NCBI RefSeq assembly: GCF_019972155.1
Contig: NZ_BOVL01000009.1
Coordinates: 46,060 to 110,059 of the forward strand
Direction: 5' to 3'
Source: Bradyrhizobium sp. RD5-C2
GTDB lineage: Bacteria > Pseudomonadota > Alphaproteobacteria > Rhizobiales > Xanthobacteraceae
Length of the DNA stretch: 64,000 bases
Shown here: one piece after another, positions 17,616 to 25,558 of the stretch
Numbering within the stretch: the stretch's first letter is position 1
Layout: every line of letters begins with the position of its first letter
Position numbers and translations under genes: made by a program
Notes under the pieces: generated by a model
Databases searched by the model: none
Seen by the model: only the letters and a program-made list of their open reading frames with translations
Told to the model about the DNA's origin: nothing

Positions 17616-17689
17616 TGTTGTCGGTGCGAAGATCGGCGGCTATTCCGAGCGGACGTCTGCTGCCAGGAACTAAGCCCGGACCTAAGCCC

Positions 17690-18253
17690 ATGTACCGATT
17701 TTCAAATTCGCTACCCTATCTGCTCGCCCGGCTCGGCGTGCGGATGGGAGACCTCTTCGTCCGCGTCATCCGTCACGAGAAGTTGACGCTGCCGATGTAC
17801 CGCGTGCTCGCCGCGCTTTCCGAGCAAGGACACCCGCTGCGGCTCGGCGAGATCGCCGAGCTGACGTCGGCCGACGTCTCGACGCTGTCGCGCATCGTGG
17901 CCGAGATGAGCCGCGCCGGCCTCTTGACGCGCGACCGGCCGGAGAACGACCAGCGCAGCCTTCAGGTCGCGCTGACGCCCAAGGGCGCCGAGCTGGCCTC
18001 CCGGCTGATGCCGATCGCCCAACACTATGAGGAAGTCGCAACCGGCGCGATGTCGGCGAAGGAAGCGGACGAGCTCAAGCAGGTGCTGGTCGAGCTCTAC
18101 AAGAATCTCGATCGGCTCGAGCAAGAGGTCGAGGCCGGCCTGATCGAGGTGCCTGCAGCGGCCGCGCAGAAAGAAACGCGCGAGCCCAAGGTCGACGTCA
18201 AGCGCGACGCCAAAGGCAGCGCGGGCCGCCGGCGCAAGATACCGAGGAAATAG
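17690..18253 (+). CDS. MarR-family transcriptional regulator
   Basis: A 187-residue winged-helix repressor. The core runs from LTLPMYRVLAALSEQ through the recognition helix (SADVSTLSRIVAEMSRAGLL) to the wing (RDRPENDQRSLQVALTPKG). A basic Lys/Arg-rich tail of about 30 residues follows. Several in-frame ATGs lie further upstream (17579-17609). 17690 is preferred because the protein then begins at MYRFSNSLPYLLARLG and a palindromic operator candidate lies upstream. It faces graF and precedes the FAD monooxygenase by 23 nt, so it is the likely aromatic-responsive switch for both arms. Confidence 0.9.
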   Translation: MYRFSNSLPYLLARLGVRMGDLFVRVIRHEKLTLPMYRVLAALSEQGHPLRLGEIAELTSADVSTLSRIVAEMSRAGLLTRDRPENDQRSLQVALTPKGAELASRLMPIAQHYEEVATGAMSAKEADELKQVLVELYKNLDRLEQEVEAGLIEVPAAAAQKETREPKVDVKRDAKGSAGRRRKIPRK

Positions 18254-18276
18254 AGCCACAAGTTCAGGGAGAGGAC

Positions 18277-19476
18277 ATGCGCAGGGATCCGATCATCATT
18301 GCAGGCGGCGGCATCGGCGGACTGGCCGCGGCGGTCGCGCTGGCCCGCAGGGGATTCCAGGTCACCGTGCTGGAGCGTGCGCCGCGCTATCAGGAGATCG
18401 GCGCCGGCATCCAGCTCGGACCGAACGCCTTCCACGCCTTCGACCATCTCGATCTCGGCGATGCCGCCCGCTCGATTGCGGTGTTCATCGATCAGTTGCG
18501 ACTGATGGACGCGATCTCCGCCGAGGAGATCACCAGCATGGATCTCACCAGCTATTTCCGCCAGCGCTTCGGCAATCCCTATGCGGTGGTGCATCGCGGC
18601 GACCTGCATGGCATCTTCCTGCGCGCCTGCGAGGCACATCCAGGCATCGCCTTGCGTAGCGATTGCGATGTGGTCGGATACGACCAAGACGGCGAGACGG
18701 TTGTTGCGCGGCTCAAATCCGGCGAGCGCATCGAAGGCTGCCTGCTGATCGGCGCCGACGGGCTCAGGTCCCGCATTCGCCAGCAGATGGTCGACGACGG
18801 CCCACCGCGCATCGCCGGCCACACCACCTATCGATCGGTGATTCCGACCGAACAGATGCCGGAGGATCTGCGCTGGAATGCCGCGACCCTATGGGCCGGC
18901 GCCAAGTGCCATCTGGTGCACTACCCGTTGTCGGGCTGGAAGGTGTTCAACCTCGCAATCACCTGCCACAACGATCCAGCGGAAGCGTTTGCCGCCAGGC
19001 CCGTGACCCATGAGGAGGTGCTGGAGGGCTTTCGCGATGTCCATCCCCGCGCCAAGGCAATCATCCACCACGGCAAGGACTGGAAGGCCTGGGTGACCTG
19101 CGATCGCGAGCCCACCGAGCGCTGGGTCGACGGGCGCGCGGTGCTGCTCGGCGACGCCGCGCATCCAATGCTGCAATACTTTGCCCAGGGCGCCTGCATG
19201 GCACTGGAGGACGCGGTCTGGCTCGCCGAGCTGCTGGGCGAGATGCCGGATCGCTTCGAACATGCTGTGGAAAAGTACCGGCAGGTTCGGCTGATGCGCA
19301 CGGCGCGGGTCCAGCTTCAGGCCCGCGAGCTCGGCACCCACGTCTATCATCCGGCCGGCGTACACGCGCTGCTGCGCAATCAACTCATCCGCGAGACCAG
19401 CCTCGAGAAGTTCTGCGACAAGCTGGCTTGGCTGTACGAATCGCCATTCCCGGAAAGGCCGCGTGTCGCAGCCTAG
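18277..19476 (+). CDS. FAD-dependent aromatic monooxygenase (3-hydroxybenzoate 6-hydroxylase-like)
   Basis: A 399-residue class A flavoprotein hydroxylase. The N-terminal FAD motif is GGGIGGLAAAVAL, the DG motif LIGADGLRSRIR, and the GD motif VLLGDAAHP followed by LQYFAQGACMALEDA, characteristic of 3-hydroxybenzoate 6-hydroxylases and salicylate hydroxylases. It would hydroxylate a hydroxybenzoate using NAD(P)H and O2. The context (gamma-resorcylate decarboxylase, hydroxyquinol-type dioxygenase nearby) also allows action on resorcinol or on 2,6-dihydroxybenzoate. It follows marR by 23 nt. It overlaps the SMP-30 gene tail-to-tail by 4 nt. Confidence 0.88.
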   Translation: MRRDPIIIAGGGIGGLAAAVALARRGFQVTVLERAPRYQEIGAGIQLGPNAFHAFDHLDLGDAARSIAVFIDQLRLMDAISAEEITSMDLTSYFRQRFGNPYAVVHRGDLHGIFLRACEAHPGIALRSDCDVVGYDQDGETVVARLKSGERIEGCLLIGADGLRSRIRQQMVDDGPPRIAGHTTYRSVIPTEQMPEDLRWNAATLWAGAKCHLVHYPLSGWKVFNLAITCHNDPAEAFAARPVTHEEVLEGFRDVHPRAKAIIHHGKDWKAWVTCDREPTERWVDGRAVLLGDAAHPMLQYFAQGACMALEDAVWLAELLGEMPDRFEHAVEKYRQVRLMRTARVQLQARELGTHVYHPAGVHALLRNQLIRETSLEKFCDKLAWLYESPFPERPRVAA

Positions 19477-20372
19477 CCGAGCCCGCTGATATCGGCGACC
19501 AGCACCGTGCCCGTCACCGATTCCGTGATGTAGAGCCGGTCGCGGTTGGCGCCGCCGATTGCGACATTGGTGCAGCTTTGCCCGGCGCAGGACTTGATCC
19601 GCGCGATGCACTCGCCGTTCGACGCGAACACGAAGACGTGGCCGAGCGAGGCGTGGGCGACGAACAGCCGCCCCGCTCTGTCCATCGTCATGCCGTCGGG
19701 TCCGCTGGGGCCGAACAGCGAGCAGAAGCGGCCGACCTTGGAGATGCTGCCGTCCTTCATGAACGGCGCGCGCCACACCGCATTGTCGCGCGTCATGGCG
19801 ACGAACAGCACCGCCTCGTGCGGATCGAGCACCAGCCCATTCGGGCTGATGCCGGTGTCGATCAGGCAGTCCAGCGCTCCGCTCGCGCGCAGCCGATAGA
19901 CCCGGCCGGTCGGATCGTGCAGCCCGGTCTGGCCCTGATCGGTGAAATAGATGTCGCCGTTCGAGGCGATGTGCAGATCGTTGCAGCCGCGGAACGATTC
20001 CGAATTGCGCGAGCGCAGCAGCGGCGTGACCTCGCCCGATCCGGCATCGAGCTCCATCAGCCCGTGCCGGTAATCGGCGATCAGGATGCGGCCCATCGGA
20101 TCGATCTTCAGACCGTTCGGCCAGCCGTCATATTCGGCGACCTGCGTCCATGACTTGTCCGGCGCGATCCTGAAGATGCGGCCGAACGGAATGTCGACGA
20201 TGTAGAGATTGCCAGCGACATCGAACGACGGTCCCTCGATGAAGCAGTCGGTCACCACGCCGGGCCGGTTGGCGTCGGCCCATTCGCTCGCCACCTTGCG
20301 GCGGAAGTCGGTCGGCACGGCGGAGAAGATCTCGGTCGGGATCAGTTTCGGCGGCGTTTCCAGGAACATCAT
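19473..20372 (-). CDS. SMP-30/gluconolactonase/LRE-family lactonase
   Basis: A 299-residue six-bladed propeller. The divalent-metal positions are recognisable: the Glu in CFIEGPSFD, the Asn in ISPNGLVLD and the Asp in SGPDGMTMD. The family hydrolyses sugar lactones or enol-lactones. It is convergent with the FAD monooxygenase. A lactone from aromatic ring cleavage or sugar oxidation is a plausible substrate, but not established. Confidence 0.85.
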   Translation of the reverse strand: MMFLETPPKLIPTEIFSAVPTDFRRKVASEWADANRPGVVTDCFIEGPSFDVAGNLYIVDIPFGRIFRIAPDKSWTQVAEYDGWPNGLKIDPMGRILIADYRHGLMELDAGSGEVTPLLRSRNSESFRGCNDLHIASNGDIYFTDQGQTGLHDPTGRVYRLRASGALDCLIDTGISPNGLVLDPHEAVLFVAMTRDNAVWRAPFMKDGSISKVGRFCSLFGPSGPDGMTMDRAGRLFVAHASLGHVFVFASNGECIARIKSCAGQSCTNVAIGGANRDRLYITESVTGTVLVADISGLG

Positions 20373-20444
20373 TTTTTTGGTTCACCCGTTGGCGGAACGG
20401 GTGGGACCATAGAGGAAATCAACTGAGCGGCCAAACGTCCCCAT

Positions 20445-20526
20445 CGTCATTGCGAGGAGCGAAGCGACGAAGCAATCCATCTCGACAAATCGAGGTATGG
20501 AATGCTTCGCTTCGCTCGCAATGACG
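20445..20526. repeat. 82-bp palindromic dispersed repeat
   Basis: The ends CGTCATTGCGAG and CTCGCAATGACG are exact reverse complements, and the interior holds further complementary segments (GAAGCGA/TCGCTTC; CTCGA-N5-TCGAG). It lies between the globin stop and the SMP-30 start. This type starts CGTCATTGCGAGGAGCGAAG, which I recall as common in Bradyrhizobium. It may mark where the haemoglobin operon was shortened. Confidence 0.8.
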
Positions 20527-20562
20527 CGGATAGAGCTTGCGCTCACAGCGGAACCAGCCGCC

Positions 20563-20988
20563 CTACTCCGCCGCCTGCGCGTTGCCATAGGCTTCCGAAA
20601 TCATGTAGCCGGACAGCGTGCCGTAGGCCGCGGTCCATGCGGCGGCGACGTCGGACGTCCAGGCTTCGCCGAGGCCTTTCTCCAGGGTCCACAGCAATGC
20701 GCCGCCGACCACCGGATAATGCTCGGGCTTGGCGCCATAGCCGACATGGCGCCTGGCGAGCGCGCTCGCGGCGGGAAGCACCGACGGCAGATTGCTCAAT
20801 CCATTGACGACGACGGCAAGCGTTCCCATCAGCTTCTTGCGCTGTTCGGTCATATCTGAGGGAAACATCGCCTTGACGCCGGGTGCGACCTCGAACAGAC
20901 GGTCATAGAAGATGACCGCCGCCTGCTCCGAGATCGGTGCGACCTTGGCGAAGGTCTCTTGGACGAGCTTGACCTGGTCTTCCGTCAT
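20563..20988 (-). CDS. Single-domain haemoglobin (Bjgb/Vitreoscilla type)
   Basis: A 141-residue three-on-three globin. Tyr28 (B10), Gln49 (E7) and proximal His90 (F8, in PEHYPVVGG) align with the oxygen/NO-binding residues of Vitreoscilla haemoglobin. The ATG at 20988 gives MTEDQVKLVQETF, with a GGAGG-like site upstream; the longer frame is rejected. It follows the nitrate-importer ATPase on the same strand by 79 nt. In Bradyrhizobium diazoefficiens the related Bjgb is encoded with nitrate assimilation genes and detoxifies nitric oxide. The same role is inferred here. Confidence 0.9.
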   Translation of the reverse strand: MTEDQVKLVQETFAKVAPISEQAAVIFYDRLFEVAPGVKAMFPSDMTEQRKKLMGTLAVVVNGLSNLPSVLPAASALARRHVGYGAKPEHYPVVGGALLWTLEKGLGEAWTSDVAAAWTAAYGTLSGYMISEAYGNAQAAE

Positions 20989-21067
20989 GTGTGCCTCCGT
21001 GCACGCTGCTTCCTCGCCGCGCCATTGCGGCGAGGCAGAAAAAGCTCTCACGTGAGCGACGCGCTGC

Positions 21068-21862
21068 TCATGCCGCCTCGACGAAGCTGTGGCGCTCATA
21101 GAGGAATTCGAGCACGCGCTGCCGGCACTTCAGGTAGCCGGGGTTGGTCGCGAGCTCGAGCCGCTTGCGCGGACGCGCCAGCGGCACCTCGAGCACCTCA
21201 CCGATCCGCGCGCTCGGGCCGTTGGTCATCATGACGATGCGGTCCGACAGCAGCACGGCCTCGTCGACGTCGTGGGTGATCATCAGGATGGTGTTGCCGA
21301 GCTTCTGGTGCAGCGCCATCACCGAATCCTGCAGATGCGCCCGGGTCAGCGCGTCGAGCGCGCCGAACGGCTCGTCGAGCAGCAGCACCTTCGGCTCCAT
21401 CGCGAGCGCACGCGCGATGCCGACGCGCTGCTTCATGCCGCCCGAGATTTCGCTCGGCCGCTTGTCCTTGGCATGCGCCATCTGCACGAGACTCAGATTG
21501 TGCATCACCCAGGCGTCGCGCTCGGCCCGGCTCTTGGTCCTGGCAAACACCTTGTCGACGCCGAGCTTGACGTTCTCGTAGACGGTCAGCCACGGCAGCA
21601 GGCTATGGTTCTGGAACACCACGGCGCGATCCGGCCCCGGCGCGTTGACCTCGCGGTTCTCCAACAGCACGCCACCATTGGTGGCGCCGGTAAGGCCGGC
21701 GACGATGTTGAGCAGGGTCGACTTGCCGCAGCCGGAATGGCCGATGATCGAGACGTATTCGCCCTTCTCGATGGTCAGGTTGATGTCCTTCAACACCTCC
21801 GTTGTGGCGCTGCCGCGGGTGAAAATCTTGTCAATGTGATCGAGCTTCAGATAGGCCTGCAT
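21068..21862 (-). CDS. nrtC: Nitrate-type ABC transporter ATP-binding protein
   Basis: A 264-residue ATPase with Walker A (IGHSGCGKSTLLNI), signature (ISGGMKQRVGIARAL), Walker B (VLLLDEPFGALD) and the H-loop His in MITHDVDEAV. It has the length of NrtD/SsuB/TauB ATPases and lacks the extra NrtA-like domain of cyanobacterial NrtC. It follows the permease gene by 12 nt in the nrtA-nrtB-nrtC-globin run. The gene name follows Bradyrhizobium usage. Confidence 0.88.
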   Translation of the reverse strand: MQAYLKLDHIDKIFTRGSATTEVLKDINLTIEKGEYVSIIGHSGCGKSTLLNIVAGLTGATNGGVLLENREVNAPGPDRAVVFQNHSLLPWLTVYENVKLGVDKVFARTKSRAERDAWVMHNLSLVQMAHAKDKRPSEISGGMKQRVGIARALAMEPKVLLLDEPFGALDALTRAHLQDSVMALHQKLGNTILMITHDVDEAVLLSDRIVMMTNGPSARIGEVLEVPLARPRKRLELATNPGYLKCRQRVLEFLYERHSFVEAA

Positions 21863-21874
21863 GACTGGTCCTCC

Positions 21875-22777
21875 TCAGTTCGCAGCCGTGCCGCGGGTCA
21901 CGATCTTGCCGAGGCCAGCAATGAGCCGGTCGAGCACGAAGCCGATGATGCCGACATAGAACAGCGCCAGGATGATTTCGCTGATGTGCGAGGAATTCCA
22001 CGCATCCCAGATGAAGAAGCCGATGCCGACACCACCGATCAGCATTTCCGCGGCGACGATCGCGAGCCACGACAGTCCGATGCCGATGCGCAGGCCGGTG
22101 AATATGTAGGGCGCGGCCGCCGGGATCATGATCTTGGTGAAGAACTCCAGCGGATTGAGCTGCACCACGGCGGCGACGTTGCGGTAATCCTGCGGAATGT
22201 TGCGGATGCCGACCGCGGTGTTGATGATGATCGGCCACACCGAGGTGATGAAGATGACGAAGATCGCCGAGGGCTGGCCGTCGCGAAATGCCGCGAGCGA
22301 CAGCGGCAGCCAGGCCAACGGCGGGATGGTGCGCAGCACCTGGAACAGCGGATCGAGCCCGCGCATCGCCCAGACCGACTGGCCAACCAGCGTGCCGAGC
22401 GCGATGCCCGCGATCGCCGCCAGCGAATAGCCGTAGGCGACGCGCTGAAGGCTGGCGGAAAGATGCCAGAACAGACCCTTGTCGATGCCGCCATTGTCGA
22501 AGAACGGATCGAGGATCAGCTCCCTGGTGTCCTTGAACACTTTTGAAGGCGGCGGCAGGCTGGAGCCGGCGCGCCGGCAGATCAGCTCCCACACCACCAG
22601 CAGCAACGCGACCACGATCAGCGGCGGCACCACGCGCGCCGCGGCGTCCTTCGCCATCTTTGCGTAGGTTTCGGCGCGCGGCGCGCGCTTCGGCGTCATG
22701 GTTACGACCGGCGCCGCGGCAGCGACCGGCGGAATCGCCACCGCCGACATATCGGTCTTCATGGCAGGCATCGACAT
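21875..22777 (-). CDS. nrtB: Nitrate-type ABC transporter permease
   Basis: An inner-membrane permease of about 300 residues with six to seven membrane segments. The C-terminal half has the permease family loop (IMIPAAAPYIFTGLRIGIGL). A proline/alanine-rich N-terminal tail precedes the first segment (VVPPLIVVALLLVVWELICR). The start at 22777 (MSMPAMKTDM) is chosen for a GGAG site 11 nt upstream; the longer frame starts 13 codons earlier. It lies between the binding protein and the ATPase. Confidence 0.88.
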   Translation of the reverse strand: MSMPAMKTDMSAVAIPPVAAAAPVVTMTPKRAPRAETYAKMAKDAAARVVPPLIVVALLLVVWELICRRAGSSLPPPSKVFKDTRELILDPFFDNGGIDKGLFWHLSASLQRVAYGYSLAAIAGIALGTLVGQSVWAMRGLDPLFQVLRTIPPLAWLPLSLAAFRDGQPSAIFVIFITSVWPIIINTAVGIRNIPQDYRNVAAVVQLNPLEFFTKIMIPAAAPYIFTGLRIGIGLSWLAIVAAEMLIGGVGIGFFIWDAWNSSHISEIILALFYVGIIGFVLDRLIAGLGKIVTRGTAAN

Positions 22778-22838
22778 TGACAGATGATCTCCGTGGTCGA
22801 AGAACGGGCCGCGCAACGTGCGGCCCTATGGGCTCAAC

Positions 22839-24155
22839 TCAGACGTCGACACGCTTGATGGACAGCGACTTCAAGTACGCGGCGGGATCGGCGGGATCGA
22901 ACACTTTGCCGTCGAAGAAGGTCTCCTTGCCGCGCGAGGTCGAGGTGGGGATCTCCGATGCCGGCACGCCGAGCTCCTTGGCCGCCTCCTTCCAGAGATC
23001 CTCGCGGTTGACCTTGGCGATCAGCGCCTTGGTGTCGAAGCCCGCCTCGTACTTGCCCCAGCGGATGTCCTCGGTGAGGAACCAGAGGTCGTGGCTCTGA
23101 TAGGGATAGGACGCGTTGTCCTTCCAGAACCGCATCTGCTGCGGGGAGTTCTCGACCACCCGGCCGGTGCCGTAATCGAACTTGCCCTTCATGCGATCGG
23201 TGATGTCCTCGACCGGGCAGTTGATCCACTGCCGCTTGGCGCAGATCGCGGCGGTCTCCTCGCGGTTCTCCGCCTTCTCGCACCATTGCTGGGCTTCCAT
23301 CACCGCCATCAAAAGCGCCTTCGCGGCCTTCGGATTCTTGTCGACCCAGGCGGCGCGCAGGCCGAACGATTTCTCCGGATGCTTGTCCCAGAGCTCGCCT
23401 GTCGTGATCGCGGTGTAGCCGATCTCCTGATGGATGAGCTGCAGATTCCACGGCTCGCAGACGCAGAAGCAATCCATCGTGCCGACCTTCATGTTCGCCA
23501 CCATCTGCGGCGGCGGCACCACGATGGTCTCGATATCCTTGTCGGGATCGATGCCGCCAGCGGCGAGCCAGTAACGAATCCACAGATCATGCGTGCCGCC
23601 GGGGAAGGTCATCGCGGCCTTCACCGACTTGCCGGAGGCCTTCTTCTTCTCCAGCGCCGTCTTGAACGGCGCGGTGTCGATGCCGACCTTGAGATCGGCA
23701 TATTCCTTGGCGACCGAGATGCACTGACCGTTCAGATTGAGCCGCGCCATGACGTACATCGGCGTCGGCTGATTGTTCTGCGTCACCTTGCCGGCCGAGA
23801 TCAGATACGGCATCGGGGTCAGGATATGCGCACCGTCGATGCCGTTGCCCTCGGAGCCGAGCACGAGATTGTCGCGCGTGGTGCCCCAGGAGGCCTGCTT
23901 CTGCACCTCGACATCGGGCATGCCGTATTTGGCGAAGATGCCCTTCTCCTTGGCGACGAACAGCGGCGAAGCATCGGTGAGCGCGATGAAGCCGAGCTTG
24001 GCTCCCTTCACTTCCGGGCCGGCGCCTTGCGCGAATGCGCCGGCGGGAAAGTTGAGCTTGGCTGCGGCGAGCAGCGCGGCGGCGCCGCTGGTGGCCTTCA
24101 GGAGCTGGCGACGGCTGATCGCGCGGCCTGGGGGCTTGTTGCTGGGCTTGGTCAT
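22839..24155 (-). CDS. nrtA: Nitrate-binding protein of an ABC importer (NrtA/CmpA family)
   Basis: A 438-residue periplasmic binding protein. It has a Tat-type twin-arginine leader (SRRQLLKATSG) and the CmpA/NrtA hallmarks KLGFIALTDASPLFVAKEKG, MPYLISAG, TFPGGTHDLWIRYWLAAGGI and TMDCFCVCEPWNLQ. The ATG at 24155 follows AAAGGA. It delivers nitrate (or nitrite) to NrtB. It is first in the operon and lies downstream of a sigma-54-like promoter, consistent with nitrogen control. Confidence 0.92.
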   Translation of the reverse strand: MTKPSNKPPGRAISRRQLLKATSGAAALLAAAKLNFPAGAFAQGAGPEVKGAKLGFIALTDASPLFVAKEKGIFAKYGMPDVEVQKQASWGTTRDNLVLGSEGNGIDGAHILTPMPYLISAGKVTQNNQPTPMYVMARLNLNGQCISVAKEYADLKVGIDTAPFKTALEKKKASGKSVKAAMTFPGGTHDLWIRYWLAAGGIDPDKDIETIVVPPPQMVANMKVGTMDCFCVCEPWNLQLIHQEIGYTAITTGELWDKHPEKSFGLRAAWVDKNPKAAKALLMAVMEAQQWCEKAENREETAAICAKRQWINCPVEDITDRMKGKFDYGTGRVVENSPQQMRFWKDNASYPYQSHDLWFLTEDIRWGKYEAGFDTKALIAKVNREDLWKEAAKELGVPASEIPTSTSRGKETFFDGKVFDPADPAAYLKSLSIKRVDV

Positions 24156-24501
24156 CGGTCGTCCTTTGCGTCGTTGCATTACGGTGTTGCGTCTTTGCGT
24201 CGAGCACCGTCCGTCGGGTGGCGACGCGCGCAGGGCGCAAAAGGGCATGCACCCGGGGATGCCCCGGACTGGCGGCGTCAGAAATCCGATGGGGTGGCCT
24301 CGAGGGACGGCTTCAATGGCGTCGGCACATGACTATTCAAGCCTTGTGCCAAGCTACCGCAGTGCAAAAATCGATTTTATTGCAATGTTTTGCGCAACTT
24401 GTCGCATCGCGCGCGAAGTCCCCGCGCGCTGCCAAAAAATGCGATCCGCCCAATTCTTGTGCGCCGCACATGAATTGAGCAGAGCACTTGGACGACAGTG
24501 A
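24156..24501. other. 346-bp intergenic region upstream of nrtA
   Basis: It holds no gene. It carries the sigma-54-like promoter at 24336-24351 and, further upstream for nrtA, an A+T-rich block with the perfect palindrome AAAATCGATTTT (24367-24378) bracketed by TGCA at 24363-24366 and 24381-24384. This block is a candidate activator (NtrC-like) site, although it does not match a standard NtrC consensus. Confidence 0.5.
24336..24351 (-). promoter_or_regulatory. Sigma-54 (RpoN) promoter candidate for nrtABC-globin
   Basis: On the minus strand the sequence reads TGGCACAAGGCTTGAA. It matches the -24/-12 consensus TGGCACG-N4-TTGCW except at the seventh base and at the C of TTGC. It is about 180 nt before the nrtA ATG. 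This fits NtrC-dependent expression of a nitrate importer. Confidence 0.6.
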
Positions 24502-25416
24502 TCAGGCGTCTTCGGCGACCTTGGTGCCGAGCGGCGCAGGCGCCATTCCGCCGCCAGGCTTCACGCGAAATTCGTAGGTCATCAGGCTCCACGGGCCATC
24601 CGACCGCTGGCCATCGGGCATCACGGGATCGGTGCGCTGCTCGACCTTGGCGATCAGTTCGTCCTTCACGCCGAACACGACATCTGAATCGATGTATTTG
24701 TCGCCTTCCATAAACACGTGCGTGATCAGCGGCTCATAGCCCTTGGCGTTGACCAGGAAGTGGATATGCGCCGGCCGCATCGGATGACGGTTAGTCTGCG
24801 TGATCATCTGCCCGACCGGACCGTCGGTCGGGATCGGATAGCTGCACGGCACGATGGTGCGGAAGAAGAAGCGGCCGTCCGCATCGGTGATGAAGCGCGC
24901 CCGCGACGACGGACCTTCGGTGGCATAGCTCGGCTTCTGCGAGTCATAGAACCCGTCGTCGTCCGCGTGCCAGATATCGACCGGCACATTGGCCAGCGGC
25001 TTGCCGTCGAGATCGGTGACGCGGCTCTGCACGAACATGCGCTCGCCGGGCAGGCTTGCCGAAACGTCGGTGCCGTGCGGCGTCACCTTGTGCTCGCCGA
25101 CATAGAACGGGCCGAGCACGGTGGTCTCGGTCGCGCCGTCGCGATCCCTGTGGTTGACCGCATCGACCAGCATCGACACGCCGAGCACGTCGGACAGCAG
25201 GATGAATTCCTGGCGGATGTCGGTGCACTTCTGCCCGGTGCGGGTCAGGAAGCCGATGGCGTGGTCCCATTCCTCGAAGGTGAGATCGGTCTTGCGCACA
25301 TAATCGTGCAGCGACTTCACCAGTTCCTGCAGCAGGAACTTGGCCCGCGGATCGGGCGTCTGGTCGAAGCTACGGATGACGGCTGTGGTGAGCTCGGTTT
25401 CGTTGAACTGGGTCAT
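24502..25416 (-). CDS. Intradiol ring-cleavage dioxygenase, hydroxyquinol 1,2-dioxygenase type
   Basis: A 304-residue non-haem iron(III) enzyme. An N-terminal dimerisation region (LLQELVKSLHDYVRKTDLTF) precedes the catalytic domain. The iron-binding Tyr are expected in LGPFYVGEH and CSYPIPTDGP, and the two His in RPAHIHFLV. The sequence resembles hydroxyquinol and chlorocatechol dioxygenases more than plain catechol enzymes. It would convert hydroxyquinol to maleylacetate. It lies 7 kb from graF and may serve the same resorcinol route; no maleylacetate reductase is in the window. The start MTQFNETEL is preferred to an upstream ATG. Confidence 0.88.
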   Translation of the reverse strand: MTQFNETELTTAVIRSFDQTPDPRAKFLLQELVKSLHDYVRKTDLTFEEWDHAIGFLTRTGQKCTDIRQEFILLSDVLGVSMLVDAVNHRDRDGATETTVLGPFYVGEHKVTPHGTDVSASLPGERMFVQSRVTDLDGKPLANVPVDIWHADDDGFYDSQKPSYATEGPSSRARFITDADGRFFFRTIVPCSYPIPTDGPVGQMITQTNRHPMRPAHIHFLVNAKGYEPLITHVFMEGDKYIDSDVVFGVKDELIAKVEQRTDPVMPDGQRSDGPWSLMTYEFRVKPGGGMAPAPLGTKVAEDA

Positions 25417-25558
25417 CTCGGCGTTTCCCGTATCCCTTGAGGGCGTGATTGCAGGGCGACCGTACACTACCGGCCCGGTGCCGGTAAGCGGCGGCCGATT
25501 GCTGCAGCGGACACTTTTCGGCTATCAAGGCTGCCTCGCCAGCCGGAGAAAATGCCCG

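Noticed and set aside
16808..17689. A long N-terminal extension of the MarR gene running back over graF
   Set aside because: The extension is antisense to gamma-resorcylate decarboxylase, whose assignment is very strong; MarR homology only begins after 17690.
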